Source: an uncultured Pseudomonadota bacterium
GTDB lineage: Bacteria > Myxococcota_A > UBA796 > SXON01
Direction: 5' to 3'
Assembly: GCA_903844155.1 (NCBI GenBank)
Contig: CAIMSU010000125.1
Span: 1 to 59,314, forward strand
Length of the DNA: 59,314 nt
This document shows, one piece after another, positions 59,234 to 59,314 of this stretch. A program made the translations under genes and the position numbers. Numbering within the stretch: position 1 is the first letter of the stretch; every line of letters begins with the position of its first letter. Under the pieces are notes generated by a model. That model was not told the DNA's origin and did no database searches. It was given only the letters and a program-made list of their open reading frames with translations.

Positions 59234-59314
59234 TTCTTTGACGTACTGACTCTTCCATCACGCAGATGGGATCCAGCCTTCACGGGCCGGGTTTCGGACG
59301 CGGGGCGGAGGAGA

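Noticed and set aside
59258-59300. A c-di-GMP (GEMM) riboswitch in the sigma-54 leader, suggested by ACGCAGATGGGATCC
   Set aside because: The conserved GGGCAAACC and second GAAA-receptor parts of GEMM are missing.

Overview
The window is about 70% GC and densely packed on both strands. It most resembles a chromosome segment from a Myxococcota-like (delta-proteobacterial) organism. Signs of this are Asp/Ser/Thr-rich secreted proteins with MopE-type metal-binding repeats, a DUF4215 cysteine-rich repeat, C-terminal Gly-Cys + membrane helix + poly-Arg tails (MYXO-CTERM-like), and one giant kinase/ATPase/GAF/cyclase protein. No rRNA, tRNA, CRISPR array, insertion sequence or phage gene was found. 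The taxonomic call is inference from protein style.

Layout. 1-11.5 kb: a pentameric ligand-gated channel homologue, a membrane-anchored patatin, secreted alpha/beta-hydrolase and phosphodiester-glycosidase proteins, and a set of small lipoproteins. 11.6-24.5 kb: the signalling giant, a GT4 glycosyltransferase, a TMTC-like membrane/TPR protein, a secreted PHP phosphoesterase followed by a barrel-like protein, and an AlkZ-like winged-helix protein. 24.5-32 kb: a surface-glycan block (GT2, GT4, GT4 and a Wzx-type flippase, each overlapping the next by 4 nt), a MopE-repeat secreted protein, and a divergent GT39-like membrane transferase. 32-43 kb: lipoproteins, guaB, a beta-hydroxyacid dehydrogenase, msrB, and a secreted beta-helix protein with a subtilase. 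43-45.5 kb: the conserved cmk-rpsA pair. 45.5-48.6 kb: small membrane proteins, an Uma2-family protein, a cysteine-rich DUF3109-like protein, and repeats. 48.6-55.8 kb: an MBOAT/SGNH acylation pair, an acyl-CoA dehydrogenase, and a five-gene operon with a radical-SAM-like protein that has lost its cluster motif. 56-59 kb: a four-gene operon around a genuine radical SAM/SPASM enzyme. The right edge carries a consensus sigma-54 promoter leading into an untranslated region with three GAAA-tetraloop hairpins and a Shine-Dalgarno sequence for a gene beyond the window.

How it is expressed. Genes inside operons are almost all coupled by 1-14 nt stop/start overlaps, often through GTG, TTG or even CTG starts. 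Genes that begin transcription units show a striking regularity: at 17 of them a TA that begins a -10-like hexamer lies 11-14 nt before the start codon, which would place +1 at or very near the start codon. This points to widespread leaderless mRNAs and helped fix many starts here.

Most promising new biology: the leaderless promoter grammar, the radical SAM operon with its N-terminal Cys-Ser-Ala-x-Gly segment, the cluster-less radical SAM-like protein, the sigma-54/tetraloop leader, and two families of intergenic palindromic repeats.
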